A DNA stretch of 11,881 bases from contig JAGVMW010000081.1 in assembly GCA_020053615.1 (NCBI GenBank), positions 1 through 11,881 of the forward strand, in the 5' to 3' direction. Each line of letters opens with the position of its first letter. Position 1 is the stretch's first letter. The notes beneath the pieces are model-generated. The model was not told the origin of the DNA. It saw nothing but the letters and a program-made list of their open reading frames with translations, and did not search any database. Of this stretch, positions 6,401 through 11,881 are shown one piece after another. The position numbers and the translations under genes were made by a program. The DNA is from an archaeon. GTDB taxonomy: Archaea; Nanobdellota; Nanobdellia; Woesearchaeales; GW2011-AR9.

Positions 6401-7712
6401 TGCATTTTTTAGCGTCAGCTTCGGTACGAAGATATAATACCGAACCGTCTTTTAATTTAACGATAGGCCCATCTAAAGTATCGCACACGGTTATGGTTCC
6501 AGCTTTTCCCGGACGTTCAATTTTTATTTGAGTTCCAATAGCAATAAATTTGTCTAACACAATCATAGTTGCTGGGTGTATTGCTGTAGCAGAAAATCCT
6601 GTGGCTCGAGTTCTCCCATATCTTAATCTAAATCCACCTGCAGCCAAAGGATGAGTTAAAATCGGTCTTCCAGCTACTAAATCCATTAAATAAGTATTGT
6701 TAGGTTTGGGTGTTTTTTTTGTTTCTTTTACGACGAGAGCGGCATCTTTTGCTTCTCCAGTTTTTTCCGTAGATTTAGATGCATGGGCAGCATGAATTTT
6801 CTCTTTTAGTTTGATAAACTCACCTAGCCAATCCCATTCTAATCCTAACTGCTTCCCCCATTTAGATAATCTCTTCCACAGCTTAGCTGATTTTTGACTT
6901 AATCCTTCAGCTAAAACCAAAGCTACTCCTCCTCGAATGAGATTGGTTTCAATGCGAGGCAAGTCTTTGTAATTAGAAACTTCTATCTTTTCAGTCGGAT
7001 CTCCGTCAACTTCAACAGGAATATGGGAGACCATAAAGCGCAGTTCTTCTTCTGATGGAAAGTATTGTAAATTAGTGACGCGTTCATGATAATCTTGAAC
7101 TTCCATTACATAACGATTTACTTCTGTTTCATTGGGGTCATAAGTTGCATAACCCATCTTCACTCGTATATAATCACACAATACAACTGATGTAGCTCCA
7201 GCAGTTCCTCCGGCGGCTCTAATCGGTCCAGCATATTGTAGTGCAAAATATTCTTGACCGTCATTTCGTTTCTTTATTTTTAATCCAATGAATCCTTCTA
7301 ATGGCGCCGAGACAATGCCTAAAGTAAGATACGCAAATCCCACTCTGATTCCGATTTCCATAGCTTCTTGTTTAGAAGTAAATTTACAGAACTTTTCTTT
7401 AGCTACTTCCTCAGCTATGGTAAATCCGACCCTCCAATCTAACAATCCATACTGTTTTTCTAATTCGATGATGCGTTCAGGAATTCCAGTATTTATTATT
7501 TGGGGCGCGATAACTGAGATTAATCCTACTACTCTTTCTGCCATGTTCTTGGCTAAAGGAATAGAAACTTCTTCTTCCGGATCTAGACCTTTGTGTCGAG
7601 CAGTAGTGGCGATATCGTAACACTTTTTTACTTCGGTATTTATTCTATTGAAATAGTCTTGTATTACCGGCGAGGCAATTTTGTCCAACGCTGCTTGATT
7701 CATATCTGCCAT
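3450..7712 (-). CDS. polC: DNA polymerase D large subunit DP2 (PolC), intein-containing
   Basis: Polymerase subunit of the archaeal replicative family D polymerase, working with DP1 and PCNA. The precursor has 1420 residues; without the 205-residue intein it has 1215, normal for DP2. In order: a helical N-terminal domain (with Lys-Gly-Leu-Asp-Pro and Gly-Pro-Ile-Arg-Ala-Ala-Gly-Gly-Thr), a first double-psi barrel near 353-420 (Gly-Gly-Phe-Arg-Leu-Arg-Tyr-Gly), a zinc region Cys715-Cys751, and a second barrel with the catalytic Cys1166-Asp1167-Gly1168-Asp1169. Asp1167 and Asp1169 match the Asp pair known to be essential in Pyrococcus DP2. A C-terminal zinc module follows (Cys1339, 1342, 1352, 1355, 1358), then a terminal PIP-like Gln-Val-Gly-Leu-Gly-Ala-Phe-Val for PCNA binding. 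No Shine-Dalgarno precedes the ATG; the in-frame ATG three codons later is an alternative. The gene lies after DP1 and before the zinc-protein gene. Confidence 0.96.
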   Translation of the reverse strand: MADMNQAALDKIASPVIQDYFNRINTEVKKCYDIATTARHKGLDPEEEVSIPLAKNMAERVVGLISVIAPQIINTGIPERIIELEKQYGLLDWRVGFTIAEEVAKEKFCKFTSKQEAMEIGIRVGFAYLTLGIVSAPLEGFIGLKIKKRNDGQEYFALQYAGPIRAAGGTAGATSVVLCDYIRVKMGYATYDPNETEVNRYVMEVQDYHERVTNLQYFPSEEELRFMVSHIPVEVDGDPTEKIEVSNYKDLPRIETNLIRGGVALVLAEGLSQKSAKLWKRLSKWGKQLGLEWDWLGEFIKLKEKIHAAHASKSTEKTGEAKDAALVVKETKKTPKPNNTYLMDLVAGRPILTHPLAAGGFRLRYGRTRATGFSATAIHPATMIVLDKFIAIGTQIKIERPGKAGTITVCDTLDGPIVKLKDGSVLYLRTEADAKKCNSEVEEIIFLGDILFNYGDFSENGQDLVPAGYCPEWWALEAEKAISINFTEGGVEKAALEIGLSKEKLSELIEKPLLIVPTIEEAVSISSVLKVSLHPEYIYYWKLVSGSDIQLLLEYLKEGKLKVENKEIKKLVLPYYPATSEVHLKAKRVLELVGIPHQVVNKDSIVIGENESKSIALCFNFKSPAELELLNISAEQIADKNGLDALNLISPVSLRDKAGTFIGARMGRPEKAKMREMTGSPQVMFPVGGEGDRLRSFQSAMEAGKVTSTFPLFYCEACQKEMVYPHCEECAGKCVKRYHCRVCGVVPKETCRHGPTYAHRNMEVDIKYYFNKAKDRLKETIHPDLIKGVRGTSNKEHLVEHLAKGILRAKHNIYVNKEGTTRYDCTELPLTGFKPKEIKTSIEKLRKLGYNTDIYGNELEHDDQVLELRPQDIILPGFDSLDESAPKVLSRVANFLDELLIKFYGLKPFYKVKKEEDLVGHLVIGLAPHISAATVGRIVGFSETQGLITHPMFHAGMRRDCVHPNTRFVYEDDKEEIKYNKIGSFVETLIKNGAKTKKIDGFGTLKVECDQEYFVFGVDPKNYKLKKKNVKYFIKAPIPKKWVKITTSTKRSLMMTETHDFMYFLENQLHIKKAHLAKNGDKILLLNLKKTRSDKLKHNIYKLTYEKELFNQKYSLLGGINDVLIDEVVKVESFKEKVNSYCLNIEYDSDQDKNILWENQILNTRCDGDEACVMLLMDALLNFSRKFLPNTRGGVMDAPLVLTSILYPSEVDDQVHGLDVAWKYPLELYEAALEMKKPWEVKFGPEQKKMPQLGDRLNTPAQYEGFGFTHPIDNFNKGVQCSAYKILPSMNEKLIGQMEIARKVRAVNLDDVARLVIQKHFLKDIKGNLKKFSMQQFRCVKCNTSYRRPPLCGKCTTCGGKIIFTITEGSVIKYLGPSLLLCQKYDFSPYLKQTIELLKFNADCVFGKEKDKQVGLGAFV
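4218..4832 (-). other. Mini-intein in DP2 with non-canonical C-terminal junction
   Basis: DP2 residues 961-1165 (205 residues) interrupt the conserved Arg-Arg-Asp/Cys-Asp-Gly-Asp-Glu extein sequence. Block A is Cys1-Val-His-Pro-Asn-Thr-Arg-Phe. Block B has Thr96-Glu-Thr-His99. The C-terminal blocks read Asp-Lys193-Asn-Ile-Leu-Trp, then Asn199-Gln-Ile-Leu-Asn203-Thr204-Arg205 before Cys+1. No homing endonuclease (LAGLIDADG) blocks are seen and the length is too small for one, so this is a mini-intein. It occupies the same site as the Pyrococcus DP2 (pol-II) intein, whose P. abyssi form ends in His-Gln. Here the terminal Asn is Arg, the penultimate His is Thr and the block F His is Lys. Cys1, the block B pair and Cys+1 are kept. 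If Asn203/Thr204 were the junction instead, splicing would leave two extra residues in DP2. Confidence 0.88.
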
Positions 7713-7740
7713 GGTATGTTTTATATGATTATTCTACGCA

Positions 7741-7906
7741 TTTGTTTAGCATTAAACTCGATTTGCGAATCTCCTAATGTGAGTACGCTCACACTTCGAA
7801 ATTCCTGACGTGATGATTGCAGAGCGACATCCCCGTAGGGGGCAAGTCCCCCTGTCGTTCTCAAGGAGATAACCAATAGGATTTCGACTTTATGATGCTA
7901 AACAAA
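7741..7906. repeat. Structured inverted-repeat spacer between DP1 and DP2
   Basis: The whole gap between the DP1 stop and the DP2 start folds on paper. The outer arms are a perfect 12-bp inverted repeat (7741-7752 with 7895-7906), extending inward after a 2-nt bulge by nine pairs with one mismatch (7753-7761 with 7884-7892). Inside are a 7-bp stem (7769-7775 with 7864-7870), a perfect hairpin TGTGAG-TACG-CTCACA (7778-7793), and a long hairpin with an 8-bp stem (7822-7829 with 7853-7860) capped by GGGGG-CAAGT-CCCCC (7838-7852). An alternative pairing exists (7796-7806 with 7878-7887). The G/C runs stand out in this AT-rich genome. It could be a small non-autonomous mobile repeat, a structured intercistronic RNA or an RNA processing site. 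I do not recognise a known RNA family. Confidence 0.7.
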
Positions 7907-7913
7907 GATTAAT

Positions 7914-9650
7914 TTACGCAAACCTCAATATTTTTATTTCTCGAGTTTTTAAATTAACTAAAGGCACTCTTCCTGGCTCTGGTTCATGCCCCATCTTTTC
8001 TTGGAATGCAGTTTTAGACTGCCAGCAGCTTCCGCATATCATAGTGACTCCTTTGTAATGGGCGACTTTGGAATAATGAATGTGTCCGGAAACAAAAAAG
8101 TCTGGAATTTTTTTTATCAATAATGGATCTTCAACATGTGCCGGAAAGTAGGGAGTGGATTTAAACGCTGGAGCGAGATGCCGACGTTTTAACAAAAATT
8201 TCATTATTAAATCAGCGCGATGATAACCCCCACCATTTCTAATCGGTTCTACATTAGCTACGTAATGGTCAAAGCTGTAGCCGTGATACATTAACACATC
8301 AAACCCTGGAAAAGTATCGGTTTTAGCAATATTAATCATGGCAGGATTGGTTACTAAAGTAATGTTGGGAAGTGCATGTAATTCAGGACAATATTCTTTG
8401 TAAAATATTGACTGCGGCTCAGCTAGATGAACTAAATCGTGATTTCCTGGACACAAAATTATTTGTTTGTCTATTGGTATTTGAGAGATTATTTTTACAA
8501 ATTCAATGTATTGGGCTTTTATTTCCGTTATGTTTAATTCCTCTTCTTGAGAAGGATAAATTCCAATCCCATCCACTAAATCCCCTGCGATAAAAATGTA
8601 CTTTACTTTAGCCGCTGCTTCTTTTTGTGCTTTATTGCCGGTATTTCCATTTAACCAGCTCATAAATTTGTTTACTTCTTCTCGTAAGAACATCTTAGAA
8701 CCAACATGAAAATCAGATAGAAAAATGGCTGAAACATCTTCAGGACTTTTTTTTAATTCATCTGGAGCAGGAATATCCGGCCACACAATTTTGTCTCCAA
8801 ATATCATATGTTCGCTGCAGGTTCCGGTTATTCCGATTATCTCATCTGGAACTAATTCTTTAGCTGCGGAAAATGATTCAACATCATCTTTTTTAATCAA
8901 AACTTTAACTTTACCGGTCAAGTCTTCTAATGATATCATAATATTTCCACTTTTAGTCACACTAATTTCTTCTATCATTCCAATTAACGAAACGTGCTCA
9001 CGCTCTTTTTTTCCAATAATACGGCTGATGGAAGTAAGATTTTCAGATAGCGCAGGTTTGTAACGCAGTATTTTCTCTAGAAAACGATAGCGAGAGGTGA
9101 AAATCGTAGAAAAATCTTTTACTTCATACTTGTGCGGTTTGTTTTCGTAGGAAAATACAATGTTAATGGTAGTTTTGATAGAAATAATGGAAGTAATTAA
9201 TGAAGGTGTGAGAGAGGAATCCAAAGTGGAAGTAATAATAGAAGAAGCAGAGATATTAGAAGAAGTGGAGATATCTTCCGACGAAAAGGTAGAATAAGGA
9301 GAAGTGGTATTTAATTCTAATTCTAAACTGGATTCTTCCTGTTGATGAATTTCAGCAGGGGTAACTAGTGATAAAGAAGCTTTTTGTAATGTTTGCAGTT
9401 GATGTTGATACAATTCGTCATCCCGTTCTTTCTCTGCTTCTACTTTATATCGATCGATATCATACCAATCTACTAAAGAAGATTGTTGAGAAACAATATT
9501 GGCATAATCGGAGTTTAGCACCATCAAATCGCTCTCCGCTTCTAATTGATGAAATAGTTTAGAATCGACTTCTTTTTCTAGGATGTCTTGACTAGCTAAG
9601 ATTCCTTTTTCAAACAGTTCTTCGATTAATTCTTGTTTGGTTTTGGTCAT
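7914..9650 (-). CDS. polB: DNA polymerase D small subunit DP1 (PolB), Mre11-like exonuclease
   Basis: Small subunit of PolD; it supplies 3'-5' proofreading with an Mre11-type metallophosphatase. The 578 residues begin with the family's short helical domain (about 1-45: Glu-Leu-Phe-Glu-Lys-Gly-Ile-Leu-Ala-Ser). A Ser/Thr-rich linker covers about 107-161 and an OB fold about 215-290. The phosphodiesterase motifs are all present: Ser-Asp313-Phe-His315-Val-Gly-Ser, Gly-Asp357-Leu-Val-Asp360-Gly, Pro-Gly-Asn403-His404-Asp, Tyr-His456-Gly, and Ser-Gly-His523-Ile-His525. Catalytic metal ligands appear intact, so proofreading activity is expected. It starts 18 bp after cdc6 on the same strand with no clear Shine-Dalgarno, suggesting co-transcription with cdc6. 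The structured spacer separates it from DP2. Confidence 0.96.
   Translation of the reverse strand: MTKTKQELIEELFEKGILASQDILEKEVDSKLFHQLEAESDLMVLNSDYANIVSQQSSLVDWYDIDRYKVEAEKERDDELYQHQLQTLQKASLSLVTPAEIHQQEESSLELELNTTSPYSTFSSEDISTSSNISASSIITSTLDSSLTPSLITSIISIKTTINIVFSYENKPHKYEVKDFSTIFTSRYRFLEKILRYKPALSENLTSISRIIGKKEREHVSLIGMIEEISVTKSGNIMISLEDLTGKVKVLIKKDDVESFSAAKELVPDEIIGITGTCSEHMIFGDKIVWPDIPAPDELKKSPEDVSAIFLSDFHVGSKMFLREEVNKFMSWLNGNTGNKAQKEAAAKVKYIFIAGDLVDGIGIYPSQEEELNITEIKAQYIEFVKIISQIPIDKQIILCPGNHDLVHLAEPQSIFYKEYCPELHALPNITLVTNPAMINIAKTDTFPGFDVLMYHGYSFDHYVANVEPIRNGGGYHRADLIMKFLLKRRHLAPAFKSTPYFPAHVEDPLLIKKIPDFFVSGHIHYSKVAHYKGVTMICGSCWQSKTAFQEKMGHEPEPGRVPLVNLKTREIKILRFA
9168..9332 (-). other. 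Ser/Thr-rich low-complexity linker within DP1
   Basis: DP1 residues 107-161 contain 28 Ser or Thr out of 55, with few charged residues, between the N-terminal domain and the OB fold. DP1 proteins have a flexible and variable linker here, so position fits; the composition is the unusual part in a genome otherwise rich in Lys and Glu. Confidence 0.7.
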
Positions 9651-9668
9651 GAGTAAGTATTAATTGAT

Positions 9669-10874
9669 TTAAGATTGATTTAATAACAAAGATTTTTCTA
9701 ATATCTCTTTCAGCTTGATTATTAATCCTTCTTCTAACGAAAGAGATATTTCTCTAGTACGGCCATATCTGCCTTTAGAGATAATTTTAGCATTGATTAC
9801 ACCCAACATATCTAATTCGGCTAAAATATCAGAAACGCGGCGCTGGGTTAATACATTAAATTTAGTTTTTTGACATAGGTTTTTGTACATTTCGTAAATT
9901 TCTCCAGTAAAAAAGTTTTTCTTCTGTGGAGAGATTAGTAAAACTGCATATAATACGCTTTGGAATTGTTTGGGTTGGTTAGTTACCGCATTTATGATTG
10001 TATCAGTTTCCACTTTCTTCTCTGCTTCATCTAAATGAGACATTTCAATAATTTTTGAGCCGCATCGTTCAGCTAGTTCTCCAGCTATTCGAAGTAAATC
10101 GATAGCTCTGCGGGCATCTCCATGATCTCGTGCAGAATAAGCTGAACATTTTTCGATTACTCCTGGTTGAACGACATCTGGTGAAAACGCTTTTTCGGAT
10201 CTTTTTTTGAGTATATCTTGAATTTGCAGCGCATTGTATGGTGGAAAGATTAATTCTTCTTCGGATAAACTGCTTTTGACTCTAGGATCGAGATTTTCCA
10301 CAAAGATTAGGTTGTTGGAGATACCAATTAAACACAATTGGGCATTTTTAAGCTCTGAGTTAATACGGGTTAGGTTATACAAGATGTCGTCACCCATCTT
10401 TTTAGTAAGTTGATCGATTTCGTCTAAAACTAATAAAATCAACCGTTTCTGTTGATCTAACAATTTGTAAAAGATATTGTATACTTCATCAGTAGGTAAT
10501 CCAGTAGGAGGAATCTCCTGTCCCAGTTCTTTGATAATTTGGGCAATTAAGCGGTATTCGGTGTCAGCAACACGTTTTAACTTGCAGTTGATGTACATCG
10601 CTTTCAAAGGAATATTATTAGTTGCGGCTAGGTTAACCATAGATTGAAGCACATGTTTAACTGAAAGAGTTTTGCCTGTTCCGGTTTTACCATAAATGAA
10701 CAAATTAGACGGTTTGTCCATACGTAAAGCTGGAGCTAAGATATTAGCTACTTCTTGAATTTGATTTTCTCGATAAAGTACTTCGTCGGGAACGTAAGAG
10801 GAAAGTAATACAGATTTGTCTTGAAATAAAGAGTCCTGTTTTAGAAAGTTCTCGAAAAAATCAGTAATTCCCAT
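9669..10874 (-). CDS. cdc6: Orc1/Cdc6 replication initiator
   Basis: AAA+ ATPase that binds origin recognition boxes, opens the origin and loads the MCM helicase. The 401-residue length is typical. Seen in order: Walker A Gly62-Lys-Thr-Gly-Thr-Gly-Lys68-Thr69, Walker B Val-Leu-Asp-Glu-Ile-Asp (149-154), sensor 1 Gly-Ile-Ser-Asn-Asn (184-188), the arginine-finger region Asp-Pro-Arg198-Val-Lys-Ser-Ser, and sensor 2 Gly-Asp-Ala-Arg-Arg-Ala-Ile-Asp (252-259). The C-terminal winged helix (about 300-390) has a wing Gly-Arg-Tyr-Gly-Arg-Thr-Arg-Glu-Ile-Ser. The ATG is preceded by GGGGTGA five bases upstream, supporting this start. The gene is directly beside the predicted origin and reads away from it, as for many archaeal cdc6 genes. 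It is followed within 18 bp by DP1. Confidence 0.97.
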   Translation of the reverse strand: MGITDFFENFLKQDSLFQDKSVLLSSYVPDEVLYRENQIQEVANILAPALRMDKPSNLFIYGKTGTGKTLSVKHVLQSMVNLAATNNIPLKAMYINCKLKRVADTEYRLIAQIIKELGQEIPPTGLPTDEVYNIFYKLLDQQKRLILLVLDEIDQLTKKMGDDILYNLTRINSELKNAQLCLIGISNNLIFVENLDPRVKSSLSEEELIFPPYNALQIQDILKKRSEKAFSPDVVQPGVIEKCSAYSARDHGDARRAIDLLRIAGELAERCGSKIIEMSHLDEAEKKVETDTIINAVTNQPKQFQSVLYAVLLISPQKKNFFTGEIYEMYKNLCQKTKFNVLTQRRVSDILAELDMLGVINAKIISKGRYGRTREISLSLEEGLIIKLKEILEKSLLLNQS

Positions 10875-10879
10875 CTATT

Positions 10880-10912
10880 TCACCCCTTTGACGATTAAAT
10901 GTATATTTATAT
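10880..10912 (-). promoter_or_regulatory. cdc6 promoter and ribosome binding site
   Basis: On the - strand a TATA box (TATAAATA region, 10901-10912) lies 27-38 bp before the ATG. It predicts a transcript start near 10880, so the leader would be very short. GGGGTGA (10880-10886) looks like a Shine-Dalgarno but may be at or just before the transcript start. It also matches the G-string part of the origin boxes. Both the TATA box and this motif lie about 20-50 bp from the first origin box, so Cdc6 could regulate its own gene (inference). Confidence 0.5.
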
Positions 10913-10931
10913 TATCGATGCTGATCTCACA

Positions 10932-10953
10932 CACCCCTTGATTGCATATGGAA
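10932..10953 (-). promoter_or_regulatory. Origin recognition box-like site 1
   Basis: Read on the - strand: TTCCAT, ten bases, GGGGTG. The same spacing and end motifs occur in site 2 at 11654. A half-dyad followed by a G string is the known layout of archaeal origin recognition boxes bound by Orc1/Cdc6. Its G string points toward cdc6, away from the AT-rich core. Confidence 0.65.
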
Positions 10954-11049
10954 ACGGTTTAATGAATTAGTTAAGCATGTGTTTTTGATGAATTAATTAT
11001 TTCATTTTAAGCTTAATATGTTTTTTCATTATAAACACTTCCACGGTTG

Positions 11050-11075
11050 AAGCTATAAATCAATTAATATAGCTT
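11050..11075. repeat. 8-bp inverted repeat in origin region
   Basis: AAGCTATA (11050-11057) pairs with TATAGCTT (11068-11075) across a 10-bp AT spacer. It could be a cruciform or a protein dyad site; no factor is known. Confidence 0.5.
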
Positions 11076-11232
11076 TTTATACGTATATTTCACTTACAGT
11101 GCGAGTGGAACTAATATAAATACTTATGGTTAAATCAAAAAGTGGTAACGGTAACTTAACTGTAATTATTGATAACAGAAAGAGTTGAATTAATTAATTG
11201 TTTTACGAGAAAGCGGTTAAGTGCAATCTTAT

Positions 11233-11253
11233 GATTGATTTAAAGAATCAATC
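11233..11253. repeat. 8-bp perfect inverted repeat next to AT core
   Basis: GATTGATT-TAAAG-AATCAATC is perfect. It stands about 35 bp left of the AT-rich core, between the two origin boxes, so a role in unwinding or protein binding is possible. Confidence 0.55.
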
Positions 11254-11287
11254 TTTAATGTAATTTGATTCCTGTTTAATTCAATCT

Positions 11288-11366
11288 TATTTATTGTTAT
11301 TATTAGTTATTATTAATTATAATTAATTTAATTATAATATATATTATATAATATATTTCTATATAG
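11288..11366. other. AT-rich core, candidate DNA unwinding element
   Basis: About 80 bp composed almost only of A and T, with short repeats of TTATTA and ATTATAAT and a run of alternating AT near 11336-11354. It lies between the two origin boxes. Such tracts melt easily and serve as unwinding elements in archaeal origins. Confidence 0.65.
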
Positions 11367-11506
11367 AAAACAAAGAGTACGTTTAACGTGAAGAGTTGGT
11401 GGTGAGTTGAAGTTCAATCGCTTTGAGAGAAAACAAGAAAGAAATAAAATATGATATTAATAATAATATAATTAAAAGATGATTATATTTCTCATGAATT
11501 AAATCA

Positions 11507-11518
11507 TTCCATATGCAA
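11507..11518 (+). promoter_or_regulatory. Half origin box sharing 12 bp with site 1
   Basis: TTCCATATGCAA is identical to the dyad half of site 1 (10942-10953, opposite strand) but has no G string after it. It may be a weaker Cdc6 site of the mini-box type. Confidence 0.45.
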
Positions 11519-11653
11519 AATGATTACATTTAACTAATAATGAATTTATAATTAATTATTTTTGTTATTTAAACTGAACATTATTATATGTTATATTCTC
11601 TAAATCATCTTGATTTTAATCCAAATATGAATCTCATTTTTTCAATTGACTAC

Positions 11654-11682
11654 TTCCATCGGAAATGATGGGGTGGGGGAGG
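11654..11682 (+). promoter_or_regulatory. Origin recognition box-like site 2
   Basis: TTCC-ATC-GGAA is a perfect short dyad, followed by GGGGTGGGGG (11670-11679). TTCCAT and GGGGTG are separated by exactly ten bases as in site 1. The G string points right, outward from the AT core, so sites 1 and 2 are inverted relative to each other, about 700 bp apart. It is the better match of the two to the general archaeal box layout. Confidence 0.7.
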
Positions 11683-11711
11683 TTCGAGCTTAATTCTCGT
11701 ACTTCTTCAGT

Positions 11712-11737
11712 ATCTCCGAAGGAGATTTACCTTTTTT
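11712..11737 (+). terminator. Hairpin followed by T run
   Basis: ATCTCC-GAA-GGAGAT (11712-11726) is a perfect 6-bp stem, followed after five bases by TTTTTT (11732-11737). It resembles an intrinsic terminator on the + strand, yet no + strand gene precedes it. It may end a small RNA or insulate the origin from transcription. Confidence 0.4.
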
Positions 11738-11881
11738 GAGTCCTTACAACTAGTTACCTTTTTTTAATGACGAGAAAAACTGTTAAAGAATCACTATCAT
11801 ACTTCTCCAAAGCTTTGGATTAAGCTCAAATTGCGACAAAAATGGTGTGATGTTGGGAGCAAGGCATAAGACCCCATTACC

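Larger units (their letters stand above)
10875..11881. other. oriC: Predicted replication origin (oriC), non-coding
   Basis: About 1 kb without a supportable gene, upstream of cdc6. Seen here: two outward-facing boxes TTCCAT-N10-GGGGTG (10932-10953 on -, 11654-11675 on +); an almost pure A/T core (11288-11366); a 12-bp motif shared in inverted orientation (10942-10953, 11507-11518); an inverted repeat GATTGATT-N5-AATCAATC (11233-11253); another at 11050-11075; and a hairpin with a T run near 11712. Archaeal origins typically lie beside cdc6 and pair recognition boxes with an AT-rich unwinding element. The role is inferred from this layout. The right edge (11740-11881) shows nothing else I can support. 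Confidence 0.8.

Noticed and set aside
7719..7726. ATATAAAA on the - strand as a DP2 TATA box
   Set aside because: It lies only 7-14 bp before the DP2 ATG, so transcription would start inside the conserved N-terminus with no suitable start codon after it.
7804..7816. CTGA followed by GTGATGA, resembling D' and C' boxes of an archaeal C/D guide RNA
   Set aside because: The spacer between boxes is only one base, and no matching outer C and D boxes with guide-length spacing are visible; likely chance within the structured spacer.
11681..11690. GGTTCGAGCT, like a tRNA T-loop
   Set aside because: No cloverleaf, acceptor stem or anticodon arm can be built around it.
11783..11881. 32-codon frame on the - strand open to the right edge
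   Set aside because: Too short, no recognisable family and in the intergenic AT-rich region; cannot be told from chance without sequence beyond the window.

Overview
The window is archaeal and AT-rich. It carries an archaeal-type Holliday junction resolvase, transcription factor E, translation initiation factor aIF2-beta, both subunits of the archaeal family D DNA polymerase, and an Orc1/Cdc6 initiator. The small gene set, euryarchaeal-type PolD, lysine-rich proteins and mix of near-leaderless and Shine-Dalgarno genes suggest a small-genome archaeon, possibly of the DPANN group (Woesearchaeota/Pacearchaeota-like). That placement is inference, because no rRNA is present.

Left part (1-3060, mainly + strand). 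The 3' end of hjc (Holliday junction resolvase) runs in from the left edge and is followed by tfe. A small convergent membrane/coiled-coil gene lies at 996-1193 on the - strand. Next is a compact operon of aIF2-beta, a DUF424 protein and a radical SAM protein, read from a TATA box placed so that aIF2-beta is nearly leaderless.

Right part (3057-10874, all - strand). In transcription order: cdc6, DP1 (exonuclease subunit of PolD), a structured inverted-repeat spacer of about 166 bp, DP2 (polymerase subunit), and a small zinc-binding protein of unknown function whose stop overlaps that of the radical SAM gene. Initiator and replicative polymerase are therefore encoded side by side. DP2 holds a 205-residue mini-intein directly before its catalytic Cys-Asp-Gly-Asp motif. 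Its C-terminal splice junction is abnormal: Thr-Arg replaces His-Asn, and the block F His is Lys.

Rightmost kilobase (10875-11881). This non-coding stretch upstream of cdc6 looks like the replication origin. Two outward-facing boxes of the form TTCCAT-N10-GGGGTG, resembling archaeal origin recognition boxes, flank an extremely AT-rich core. Other inverted repeats and a shared 12-bp motif lie within it. Cdc6 would bind the boxes and open the AT-rich core, PolD would copy the DNA, and Hjc would process recombination intermediates.

The items most worth a second look are the aberrant intein, the structured spacer between DP1 and DP2, the origin architecture, and the unknown zinc protein co-transcribed with DP2.
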